A DNA stretch of 64,000 nucleotides from an uncultured Litoreibacter sp. GTDB taxonomy: Bacteria; Pseudomonadota; Alphaproteobacteria; Rhodobacterales; Rhodobacteraceae. Below, piece by piece: positions 56,548 through 64,000 of the stretch. Both the position numbers and the translations under genes were made by a program. The notes under the pieces are model-generated. The model saw only the letters and a list, made by a program, of their open reading frames with translations, was not told the DNA's origin and did not search any database. Each line of letters starts with the position of its first letter. Positions within the stretch are counted from its first letter, which is position 1. The DNA is taken from contig CANLQL010000004.1 in assembly GCA_947493265.1 (NCBI GenBank), forward strand, positions 682,001 to 746,000, written 5' to 3'.

Positions 56548-57663
56548 TTACTGAACGACGAATTCTGCGTGTAGTGCCCCGGCGGCTTTGATACTTTTGA
56601 GAATATCGATCATGTCGATAGGTGTTACGCCCAGCGCATTCAGCCCTGCAATCACTTCTGACAATGACGTTCCGTCCGAGATTTCGGCCAAGCCTGTAGC
56701 TTCTCCGGGGTCGATGGCAACACGCGTGTTCGGAACGACGACTGTGTCCCCTTCAGCAAAAGGGTTTGGTTGAACGATTACCGGTGTTTCTTCAATTCTC
56801 AGGGTCAGATTCCCTTGCGCGACCGCGACACGCGAAATTCTGACGTCTTCCCCCATCACAATTGTCCCGGACCTTTGATCTACGACGACGGTTGCGCGTG
56901 TTTCCGGCTCGATCGTGAGGTTTTCAATCCGGCTCAGGACATGTGCCGGGGACGGCAATCTTGTGGCTAGAATATCGATCTCAACGGTTCCTGCATCCAG
57001 CATCAATGCGACACCCCGCCCAAGTTTTTGATTTACCATCTGCTCCACTTTTTCGGCAGTGGTAAAATCAGGGCTTCGTAGGGCCAGACGGAGACGTGAC
57101 AGGCTGGAAAAATCGAAATCTACCTCACGCTCCACCCGGCCACCATTTGGAACATTGCCTGAGGTCGGCACACCGTGGACGACACGCGCGGCATCGCCTT
57201 CGGCTGAGACACCCCCGGCGATCACGGTGCCTTGTGCGACCACATAGATTTCACCGTCTGCAGCAGTGAGCGGCGTCATGATCAATGTGCCACCCAGCAG
57301 ACTTTTCGAGTCGCCAATTGCGGACACAGTGACATCGATTTTAGATCCTGTCCGGGCGAATGCCTTAAGCGATGCGGTTACCAAGACCGCCGCGACATTC
57401 TTTGGCCGAAACTGTTCACCTGAAACGTTTACACCCAGCCGCTCAAGAATGCTGGCCATCATTTCTTCCGTAAACGGAGAGTTGCGCAAACCATCCCCCG
57501 TACCGTTCAACCCGACAACAAGCCCATAACCGACAAGGTCATTTCCGCGCACACCATCGAACTCGACCAGGTCTTTTAGCCGAACCGGAACGGCCATCGC
57601 GGATAGGGTGAAACACACAGTTAGGATGCAAGCCAGGATCGTTTTCAAAGTCAAACCTCTCAT
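56548..57663 (-). CDS. flgI: Flagellar P-ring protein FlgI
   Basis: 371 residues with a signal peptide (TLSAMA). RLKDLVEFDGVRGNDLVGYGLVVGLNGTGDG, NVAAVLVTASLKAFARTGSKIDVTVSAIGD and ALGVTPIDMIDILKSIKAAGALHAE are characteristic. Forms the periplasmic P ring with help of FlgA. Overlaps the flgL stop by 4 bp. Confidence 0.97.
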   Translation of the reverse strand: MRGLTLKTILACILTVCFTLSAMAVPVRLKDLVEFDGVRGNDLVGYGLVVGLNGTGDGLRNSPFTEEMMASILERLGVNVSGEQFRPKNVAAVLVTASLKAFARTGSKIDVTVSAIGDSKSLLGGTLIMTPLTAADGEIYVVAQGTVIAGGVSAEGDAARVVHGVPTSGNVPNGGRVEREVDFDFSSLSRLRLALRSPDFTTAEKVEQMVNQKLGRGVALMLDAGTVEIDILATRLPSPAHVLSRIENLTIEPETRATVVVDQRSGTIVMGEDVRISRVAVAQGNLTLRIEETPVIVQPNPFAEGDTVVVPNTRVAIDPGEATGLAEISDGTSLSEVIAGLNALGVTPIDMIDILKSIKAAGALHAEFVVQ

Positions 57664-58670
57664 CTCAAGTAGTCAGCCAAACTCAAACGTGCGTTTTTTG
57701 CCGTGATTAAGTACAGCGTTTCGATTTGTGTGCGAACCGCTTCAAGTTCGGTTGCTGCTTTGTAAGGGTCTGAGCTTAGGATTTCGTTACGGGCGAACTC
57801 GTAATTCTGGGTTTCGATCGCGACTGTTTGGTTCACCTCTTCAATCGCTTGCTGTCCTCGTCCTACTAGCGCTTGCTCTGAAATCAAGTTCTCTTCCGCT
57901 GCGACCAAACCAGTGGAGGCAAGCTCAATAATCTCAGCCTGGGCCAAAGGGTCGCCTGCGAATGCACCGTCAGTGACGAGCGCGTTCAGCGCAAGGTTTC
58001 GCAGAAAATCCCGGTAGGTCTGACCATCAGCTGTTGGCAATTGGTCAATCGTATTATTTTCGCCGATTTTCGTGGGTTCCGTCGCCGCAGGGCCACCGGC
58101 ATAGCCGATCGTTTCAAATCCACCTCCGGTCAAATTGAACCAAACGTCGACAGCTTGGACAAAATCAGTGGTGGTGGTAGAAGCTGCCGTCGCAAGTTGC
58201 AGGTCTGCCAAGATGATCTCAGGGGCTGCAATGGGGGGCGTATCGCTGGCTACGCCCGACAGCAAATAGCGTCCTCCGGACGATGTGTTCAGCTTTGCGA
58301 TAGCGTCGCTAAACCGTGTTCCTGCATCCGCCAACAAGGGGGAGTTTGCGATATCCGGATCAAGTGGGATACGCGCCAATACCTCTGCCCCGAAACCAGA
58401 GATGGAGTTCGAGATGGTTTGAAGAGAAGTCTGTGCCGCATCGTATTGCAAGGACACGGCGGACCGGACAGCGTTGAAACCGTCAATCAGAGACAACGAC
58501 CGCTCAATCCCAGACAGGACGGAAAAATCGCCGCGCACGGCTTTATTGGTGTCTGAAACGCGACCAGAGGTTATTTCACCGCTGAGCCGCGTCTGTTCAT
58601 TTTGCAAACGCGCCGATTGGCGGCTTAAAACCAGACTATTTGCAAGATCTCCAACGGAAGAAAAATTCAT
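57660..58670 (-). CDS. flgL: Flagellar hook-filament junction protein FlgL
   Basis: 336 residues. A flagellin-like N-terminus (LVLSRQSARLQNEQTRLSGE, SGRVSDTNKAVRGDFSVLSG) and C-terminus (YLITAKNARLSLADYLR). It sits between FlgK and the filament. Downstream of flgK with 1 bp between stop and start. Confidence 0.9.
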   Translation of the reverse strand: MNFSSVGDLANSLVLSRQSARLQNEQTRLSGEITSGRVSDTNKAVRGDFSVLSGIERSLSLIDGFNAVRSAVSLQYDAAQTSLQTISNSISGFGAEVLARIPLDPDIANSPLLADAGTRFSDAIAKLNTSSGGRYLLSGVASDTPPIAAPEIILADLQLATAASTTTTDFVQAVDVWFNLTGGGFETIGYAGGPAATEPTKIGENNTIDQLPTADGQTYRDFLRNLALNALVTDGAFAGDPLAQAEIIELASTGLVAAEENLISEQALVGRGQQAIEEVNQTVAIETQNYEFARNEILSSDPYKAATELEAVRTQIETLYLITAKNARLSLADYLR

Positions 58671-58671
58671 C

Positions 58672-60126
58672 TTAAATCCTCAGCAATGTGTCGAGCATTT
58701 CGTCAACGGTTGTGATCACCTTTGCATTTGCAGCAAATGCTTTTTCCACTAGGAGAAGACGTTGCAATTCCTGGTCTGTGTTAACACCGGCGCGTAACTC
58801 AGCCTCTTTGAACTCGGCCACTTGGGCTGCCGCGAAGGATTGTTCAGCCATCGCGTTCGTTCGGGACAGACCAATTTCCGATAGCAGTTCCGAAACAAGT
58901 GACGCACTCGATCCTGATCGAAGAAAGTTGCCGGACACTGGTTCTTGGGAACGCGCCAGACGATCCGACATCGCTTGCAACAGGCCATTTTCGCCAACGG
59001 GACCAGGCGTGACAGCGCCCAAACCATCGCGCAGTCGCGTTACGGTGCCGCCCTGATCTGGATCGACCAGCGCATTCAACGACAGCCTGTTTGACAAACC
59101 CACTTCGTCCAAGGGGTCCAGTGCGGCCCCCCTGTCGGTGAAAAGCCCAGGATCGCCTGCGGTCAGTGTTGTATCAAGCGCGGGGTCTGCGAACCGTTCA
59201 ACAAGGTCCCTGGAAAATGCATCCAGTTGCGCCTGGCTATTGGTCGCCAGTGTGTCGCGCACATCAAATAGCGCCGACAGTGATCCGCCTGAAATCATCG
59301 CAAGTCCATCGCCAAACGCACTGCCCGCGCCAGTGATTGTCAGTCCGGACAAAGAACCCGCTTCCAGTGTCATATCTGGAGTGATTGTCAGGGTTGACCG
59401 AAACTCGATCTCTGCTGCGTTATCATCCAGCAGAATAGATCCGTTCTCGGTGATGAGTGCAATTTTCCCGTCATCGCGAGGTAACTCTCGGACAGGAATG
59501 ATCGAGGTGATCTGGTCGATCTGTTGCTGGCGTTGGTCCATCAAGGTCGCAAAATCACCGCCTGTGTTGGTCCTTTGCGCAATTTCCTCGTTGAGGTCTT
59601 TGATCCTGAGCAAGGCGTTGTTAACCGTGCTTACCTGATTTGCGATTTGCTGATCCGCAGACTGCCTTGCATCTTGAATCGTCGCCGCAACAGAATTGAT
59701 TTTGCCAGTGACATCACGCGCAGCATTGAAAACAGACTGCAGGTTTTCAGAGCTTTGCGGTGCGCCTGCTGCTTGGACAAGCGCACTTTCGAAAGACGCC
59801 AACCGGGCAGAGAGCGAACCTTGTGTCTCTGGCGTGCCGAACGCATCTTGCAACCCGTCGAAATAGAATGACGATGTCGATGAGCTGCCAAGTGAAGCAT
59901 CGGCCAAACGGCGATCATTAATCGCGATCTGATCCACATTTCGGTCAATGCCGATGACCCGAACACCAGCGCCGCTGGTTCCGTTGACAACCGATCCAAG
60001 GCGAATATCCCGCCTGCCATATCCATCGGTATTAGCGTTGGCGACATTCGACGAAATAAGTTCTGCGGTGCGTGTGGCCGCAGCGAGGCCTGATGCGGCA
60101 TTCGCGAGTGTGCTTGCGATACTCAT
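58672..60126 (-). CDS. flgK: Flagellar hook-associated protein FlgK
   Basis: 484 residues. ANAASGLAAATRTAELISSNVANANTDGYGRRDI and the C-terminal LQRLLLVEKAFAANAKVITTVDEMLDTLLRI match FlgK (by their elements). First junction protein at the hook tip. Follows flgE by 26 bp. Confidence 0.95.
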   Translation of the reverse strand: MSIASTLANAASGLAAATRTAELISSNVANANTDGYGRRDIRLGSVVNGTSGAGVRVIGIDRNVDQIAINDRRLADASLGSSSTSSFYFDGLQDAFGTPETQGSLSARLASFESALVQAAGAPQSSENLQSVFNAARDVTGKINSVAATIQDARQSADQQIANQVSTVNNALLRIKDLNEEIAQRTNTGGDFATLMDQRQQQIDQITSIIPVRELPRDDGKIALITENGSILLDDNAAEIEFRSTLTITPDMTLEAGSLSGLTITGAGSAFGDGLAMISGGSLSALFDVRDTLATNSQAQLDAFSRDLVERFADPALDTTLTAGDPGLFTDRGAALDPLDEVGLSNRLSLNALVDPDQGGTVTRLRDGLGAVTPGPVGENGLLQAMSDRLARSQEPVSGNFLRSGSSASLVSELLSEIGLSRTNAMAEQSFAAAQVAEFKEAELRAGVNTDQELQRLLLVEKAFAANAKVITTVDEMLDTLLRI

Positions 60127-60152
60127 TCAGACCTCCCTTTGGTCAGCTCAAA

Positions 60153-61466
60153 TTAGCGTTTGATATTTGTCGTTTCCTGCAACATCTCATCAACAGTCTG
60201 GATGACCTTCGCATTCGACGAGTAGGCCCGCTGTGTTTGAATCAACTGAGTCAGTTCGCCTGCAACGTCAGTGGAGGATTCCTCCAAAGCAAATCCGACG
60301 ATGTCACCTGTGGGACCATCACTGGCGTCCCACAAGAAGAACGAACCACTTTCATTGGATGGTCGATAAGTCTGGTTGTCCAAAGCGATCAGACCATTTG
60401 GGTTCGGCAAATCCACCAGCGGGATCTGGTACACTGTTCGGGTAATGCCGATGTCAAATGTAGCCTGCACAAATCCGTTCGGATCCACGTCGACAGAAAT
60501 CATGTTGCCAACGGGCGAGCCGTCTTTTGTGATTTGTGTCGGTGCGAAACTATCAGACAGCTGGGTAATCCCTGTGCCTTCGTTCAAACCCCCAATGGAG
60601 ATTTCCAGCGGCCCACCTGCGACGTCCACGGAAAAGGATCCAGTGGCTGGCACATACGGGTCGCCAGCCCCGCCGGTTGGTTGGGTGACACTCAGGAGCG
60701 TCCCGCCACTGGCTCTGGAGTCGTCAAATGTCAGAATGTATTCACCGATCACAACATTCGCCCCAGCGGAGTCGCGCAGCTCCATATTCCATTGGTTGCT
60801 GGCAGCTCCGGACCCTGGAACAACCGGGGTATAGGTCACCAACACGTTTTGTGACGTCCCGAGGTTGTCAAAATATTCCACCGACAATTCAAGCGGATCA
60901 CCTGACGCGCCCACTTCCGTTTCGGTTGCGGGCAAATTAACCCCCAGGTTCATACGGGTCGTAGGCTCCCCCGCGAATTGGTTTACATTGATCTGGATCG
61001 GTTCAAGGCCGTCAGACGTATCGCGCGGATTTGTGGGCACAGACCCATCGGCCGCTGCGGGCCATCCAAGCAGGACCATCCCGGTTTCAGACTTCAAATA
61101 GCCTTGGCTGTCGGTCCGAAACGACCCTGTCGTCGTCAGGCGGAACGGAATGTCCTGACCATCTAGGTTGAGCGCTGCTTCAGTCGTAACAGGCAGAAAA
61201 CCACGTCCCCTGACCGCGAGATCGGTGGAGTTATCGGTTGTCAGCAAGCTTCCGGGTTGGTCAATCAAACGCTGCGATGTCACGCGTACACCGCCCGCGG
61301 AATACTGGCCGGTACCATTGGAGATAACCAATGAATGAAAACTCGTCTCTGCGCGTTTGTATCCAAAGGTGTTGGAGTTCGCGATATTGTCAGAGATCGT
61401 TGAAAGCCTGCTTGCATTCGCGGCCAAACCGGCCACGCCTGCGTTAAGGGACGATGAAATTGTCAT
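60153..61466 (-). CDS. flgE: Flagellar hook protein FlgE
   Basis: 437 residues from ATG 61466 (AAAGG upstream); an in-frame ATG 7 codons earlier lacks a site. N-terminus MTISSSLNAGVAGLAANASR with NIANSNTFGYKRAETSFHSL, the DLAVRGRGFLPVT motif, and the C-terminus LTQLIQTQRAYSSNAKVIQT. Hook subunit. First of flgE-K-L-I. Confidence 0.96.
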   Translation of the reverse strand: MTISSSLNAGVAGLAANASRLSTISDNIANSNTFGYKRAETSFHSLVISNGTGQYSAGGVRVTSQRLIDQPGSLLTTDNSTDLAVRGRGFLPVTTEAALNLDGQDIPFRLTTTGSFRTDSQGYLKSETGMVLLGWPAAADGSVPTNPRDTSDGLEPIQINVNQFAGEPTTRMNLGVNLPATETEVGASGDPLELSVEYFDNLGTSQNVLVTYTPVVPGSGAASNQWNMELRDSAGANVVIGEYILTFDDSRASGGTLLSVTQPTGGAGDPYVPATGSFSVDVAGGPLEISIGGLNEGTGITQLSDSFAPTQITKDGSPVGNMISVDVDPNGFVQATFDIGITRTVYQIPLVDLPNPNGLIALDNQTYRPSNESGSFFLWDASDGPTGDIVGFALEESSTDVAGELTQLIQTQRAYSSNAKVIQTVDEMLQETTNIKR

Positions 61467-61520
61467 GGTTGCGCCTTTCTGCTGCATCCTCGTATCGAAG
61501 GCAGCTTTGGCGGATCCAAC

Positions 61521-61535
61521 TTAACACCGCGCTAA
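61521..61535 (+). promoter_or_regulatory. CtrA-box candidate upstream of flgE
   Basis: TTAA-CACCGCG-CTAA has the 4-7-4 layout of the CtrA box with one mismatch (on the minus strand TTAG-N7-TTAA). It lies 55 bp before the flgE ATG, between flgE and the motB stop, where the flgE-K-L-I promoter is expected. Confidence 0.45.
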
Positions 61536-61563
61536 CAGATAAAATGCGACACAGTTTTTTGCA

Positions 61564-62400
61564 CTACACACCGTCGCGCAGCAGAACGATTTCAAGCCGG
61601 TTGTTCCGAAACGCCATCGTGTTGGATAGAAGCGGTTTTTGCTGACCATAGCCAATGACCCGCTCCACCCGTTCAGGCGGCAGCGAATTTGCTTCCAGAA
61701 GCTCACGCATGACATGGGCCCGATCGACAGAGAGATCCCATGCGGGGTTATTGATCTGGACCTGACTATAGGTGCGGCTATGACCAGCAAAGGAGACCCT
61801 ATTTTCGACGATCATCAGGGTATCACTTAACAGCTTCGCAATTTCGCGGAGTATTTCTGTGGGCCTGTCTGTTTCCGGTTCGAACAGCGGATCATCTTCA
61901 ATGTCGAAAATTTCGATAACGACACCTTCGTCTGTCACGCGGGTAATGATGTGCTCCAAAGCCATTTCAGCGACAAGGCTTTCGCCACCCTTGCCAGCCA
62001 GACCTGCCTGCACGGCTTTCAACAGCTCTTCGTCCGTCAGTTCTGCGTTCCCGACCGATGCATCTTCAGAGGTCCCAGATTCAACGTTGAGATCAAGATC
62101 AACGAACCCGCCAGAACCCGATTGAGACAGCGTTTTTTCGGACATGAGGCTGTCGCCTGAAAACGCGCCATCGCCGCCACCGGATACCCGCGCCACCGCA
62201 ATTGTCGGGCTAAAGTAATCCGCCAGCCCCTTGCGCTGAGTTTCCGTGGTTGCATTCAAAAGCCACATCAACATGAAGAACGCCATCATCGCGGTCACGA
62301 AGTCGGCATAGGCCACTTTCCAAGCGCCACCATGGTGGCCGCCACCCGCGACCACTTTCTTGCGTTTGATAATGATAGGTCTTTGAGCGTCCTCAGACAT
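61564..62400 (-). CDS. motB: Flagellar stator protein MotB
   Basis: 278 residues from ATG 62400; GTG 62403 is directly before it. The plug and membrane helix follow a basic N-terminus: GGGHHGGAWKVAYADFVTAMMAFFMLMWLL carries the proton-path Asp in YADF. The C-terminal OmpA-like domain (SFAGHSRTYSQVQI, WDLSVDRAHVMRELL, RNNRLEIVLL) binds peptidoglycan. Partner of MotA, encoded 10 kb away. Confidence 0.95.
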   Translation of the reverse strand: MSEDAQRPIIIKRKKVVAGGGHHGGAWKVAYADFVTAMMAFFMLMWLLNATTETQRKGLADYFSPTIAVARVSGGGDGAFSGDSLMSEKTLSQSGSGGFVDLDLNVESGTSEDASVGNAELTDEELLKAVQAGLAGKGGESLVAEMALEHIITRVTDEGVVIEIFDIEDDPLFEPETDRPTEILREIAKLLSDTLMIVENRVSFAGHSRTYSQVQINNPAWDLSVDRAHVMRELLEANSLPPERVERVIGYGQQKPLLSNTMAFRNNRLEIVLLRDGV

Positions 62401-62472
62401 CACCGTTTCCTTGCATCTGCAGGATCGGGATAGCGACGGCTCGTGAAAGTCTGCTTAACGCTGAGCGAAAAT

Positions 62473-64000
62473 CTAGAAGATCAAGTTCAGCATCGTGAGA
62501 GAGACGATCAAAAACAAGATCGTCATGATCCCCCCGCTTTTGACGAAGTCGATCACTTTGTAGCCGGCCGGTCCCATGATCAGTGCGTTCACCTGATGGG
62601 TCGGGATGATGAAACTGTTGGAGGTCGATATCGCGACCGTCAGCGCAAAGACGGCTGGGTTCGCCCCTGCCGCCACTGCGATGGACACTGCAAGCGGCAC
62701 CAGCAATACCGTGGCCCCGACATTTGACATGACCAGCGAGAAAACCGTTGCAAGGATTGCCACGCCAGCTTGCAACGCCAAGATCGACCAGCCATCCAGA
62801 AGGATAAGGATTTGTTGGGCGATCCACACAGCCGTTCCGGTGTTTTGAACCGCCTGACCCAGAGGGATCAGGCTGGCAAGCAGGAATACCGTGTTCCAAC
62901 CGACGGCCCGGTACGCCTCATCAATGCTCAGAACCCGGCTTAACATCATGCCGACAGCGCCGACCAGCAAACACAATGACAACCGGATATCCGTAAACAG
63001 GATCAGTAAAATCGAGATCGCAAAGAACAAAAGTGCCCAGGTTACCTTTTGGGGGCGCAGCTCTTCCTGCGGAAAATCCGAGGTCACGACAATGAAGTCC
63101 TGATTGCGCTTGAGCCGCGCAAGGTTGTCCCATTTCGTGTGCGTGACCAACATGTCGCCGGGGCGGAATTCGACCAAGCCGATCTGCGTCGGCATATGTT
63201 CTTCCGTCGCAACATGGCTGAGCGTTTCTTCCCCACGGTGGATCGCCAGCAAGCTGAGGCCATAGGTTTTTCTCAGAACCAGTTCGCGCGGGCATTTGCC
63301 AACCAGCGCACTGTCGGGCGGGATGACGATTTCGGCGATACCGGCATTTGTTGTCGCAAATTCTTCCGCAAAGACATCCAACCTTGGGTGAATCCTGAGC
63401 TTGTATTTTTCGGCAAATTTCTGAACGACATCCGCCTTGCCGATGATCGCCAATCGGCACGGGGCGGCAATTTCAGCGGTCAGAATCTGGACCATGGAGA
63501 TCTTGCCACGGTAATAGGTGGAAATGATGTAGAGCCCGCTTTCATGGTTAATGTCTGCCAGGATTTGTCCGACAAGCGGGCTGTTGGCGGGTACATCAAC
63601 CTCAAACACATTCGCGTCCAGATCATAGACCCGTTTTAGGTAATCGGCGGTTCCCCGGCCCTTGGCCGCGTCAAGGCGCGTGGTATCTCCGGGCAGAACC
63701 CAGCGGCCCAGCAAGAGGAAATACAAGATACCGGTTGTGATCAGAGCAAGCCCAATCGGGGCGACGGAAAACAACCCAAATGGCTGCATCTGCTGATCGG
63801 CGGGCAACCCGGTATTCGCCGACAGGATCAGATCATTGAGCAAGATCAGCGGGGACGAGCCCACCATAGTCATCGTGCCACCCAGAATGGCGCAAAACCC
63901 CATGGGCATCAAAAGCCTGCCAAGCGGAATATTTGAACGCGCTGAAATGCGGCTGACAACGGGGAGGAACAGCGCCGCCGCACCGACATTTTGCAGAAAG
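62473..64000 (-). CDS. SLC13-type permease with central TrkA-C domains (cut by window edge)
   Basis: About 509 residues to the window edge; the N-terminus lies beyond 64000. Reading in from the edge: FLQNVGAAALFLPVVSRISA, then PMGFCAILGGTMTMVGSSP and LLNDL, membrane segments of the SLC13/DASS (CitT) family. Two TrkA-C (RCK-C) domains follow (VFEVDVPANSPLVGQILADI, EIVIPPDSALVGKCPRELVL), then more helices (SNVGATVLLVPLAVSIAVAA, NSFIIPTHQVNALIMGPAGY). Members carry sulfate, dicarboxylates or other anions; the substrate is not clear here. Confidence 0.9.
   Translation of the reverse strand, partial: FLQNVGAAALFLPVVSRISARSNIPLGRLLMPMGFCAILGGTMTMVGSSPLILLNDLILSANTGLPADQQMQPFGLFSVAPIGLALITTGILYFLLLGRWVLPGDTTRLDAAKGRGTADYLKRVYDLDANVFEVDVPANSPLVGQILADINHESGLYIISTYYRGKISMVQILTAEIAAPCRLAIIGKADVVQKFAEKYKLRIHPRLDVFAEEFATTNAGIAEIVIPPDSALVGKCPRELVLRKTYGLSLLAIHRGEETLSHVATEEHMPTQIGLVEFRPGDMLVTHTKWDNLARLKRNQDFIVVTSDFPQEELRPQKVTWALLFFAISILLILFTDIRLSLCLLVGAVGMMLSRVLSIDEAYRAVGWNTVFLLASLIPLGQAVQNTGTAVWIAQQILILLDGWSILALQAGVAILATVFSLVMSNVGATVLLVPLAVSIAVAAGANPAVFALTVAISTSNSFIIPTHQVNALIMGPAGYKVIDFVKSGGIMTILFLIVSLTMLNLIF

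Noticed and set aside
60072-60854. 260-codon plus-strand frame over flgK and flgE
   Set aside because: Shadow of hook genes; no start site or motif.

Overview
The window reads as a chromosomal segment of an alphaproteobacterium of the Rhodobacteraceae (Roseobacter group). Pointers are the flagellar regulators FlaF and FlbT beside flagellin, the cobaltochelatase CbiX with a His-rich tail next to cobH, the che operon STAS-cheY-cheA-cheW-cheR, moderate GC, and TTAA-N7-TTAA-like (CtrA-type) boxes at flagellar promoters. No rRNA, tRNA, insertion sequence, prophage or CRISPR array was seen. Gene density is high, with many ATGA/TGATG overlaps.

Layout. (1) 1-11.5 kb: metabolic genes. A cobalamin block (cobH start, cbiX, a small membrane protein; separately DUF1636-cobC-cbiB), a glutathionyl-hydroquinone reductase, an orphan receiver lacking its phospho-Asp, a lytic transglycosylase, arfB, an aminotransferase plus APH-type kinase pair that resembles the phosphohydroxylysine/phosphoethanolamine lyase and hydroxylysine kinase families, and the NAD salvage pair pncA-pncB. 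(2) 11.6-18.9 kb: trhO, then the chemotaxis operon and a separate cheB whose receiver domain has lost its acidic and phospho-acceptor residues. (3) 18.9-31.4 kb: replication core on the minus strand (dnaA, dnaN, recF, gyrB) with rpsT, a rhodanese, an enoyl-CoA hydratase, mutM, and then ubiE-ubiB on the plus strand. (4) 31.4-62.4 kb: a nearly complete flagellar cluster (hook, rod, rings, export gate, ATPase, flagellin, stator). (5) 62.5-64 kb: a truncated SLC13/TrkA-C type permease.

How it fits together. The che operon supplies the CheA-CheY phosphorelay that would act on the flagellar switch; CheR and CheB adjust receptor methylation. FlhA/FlhB/FliR/FliP/FliQ with FliH-like and FliI export the rod (FlgB, C, F, G, FliE), hook (FlgE, D, FliK), junction (FlgK, L) and flagellin; FlgA, H and I build the P and L rings; MotA/MotB with MotE-like, DUF6468-like and two FliL-like proteins form the stator and its accessories. 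FliG and FliM, needed for a working switch, are not recognised in this window, although a 160-residue protein after fliP carries a stretch resembling the FliG middle domain.

Start codons were chosen from ribosome-binding sites, overlaps and family N-termini. Family assignments are from memory of conserved motifs, without database searches. The most interesting leads are the flagellar accessory proteins of unknown function, a 46-residue membrane peptide upstream of flhA, the unphosphorylatable CheB, and the kinase/phospho-lyase pair.
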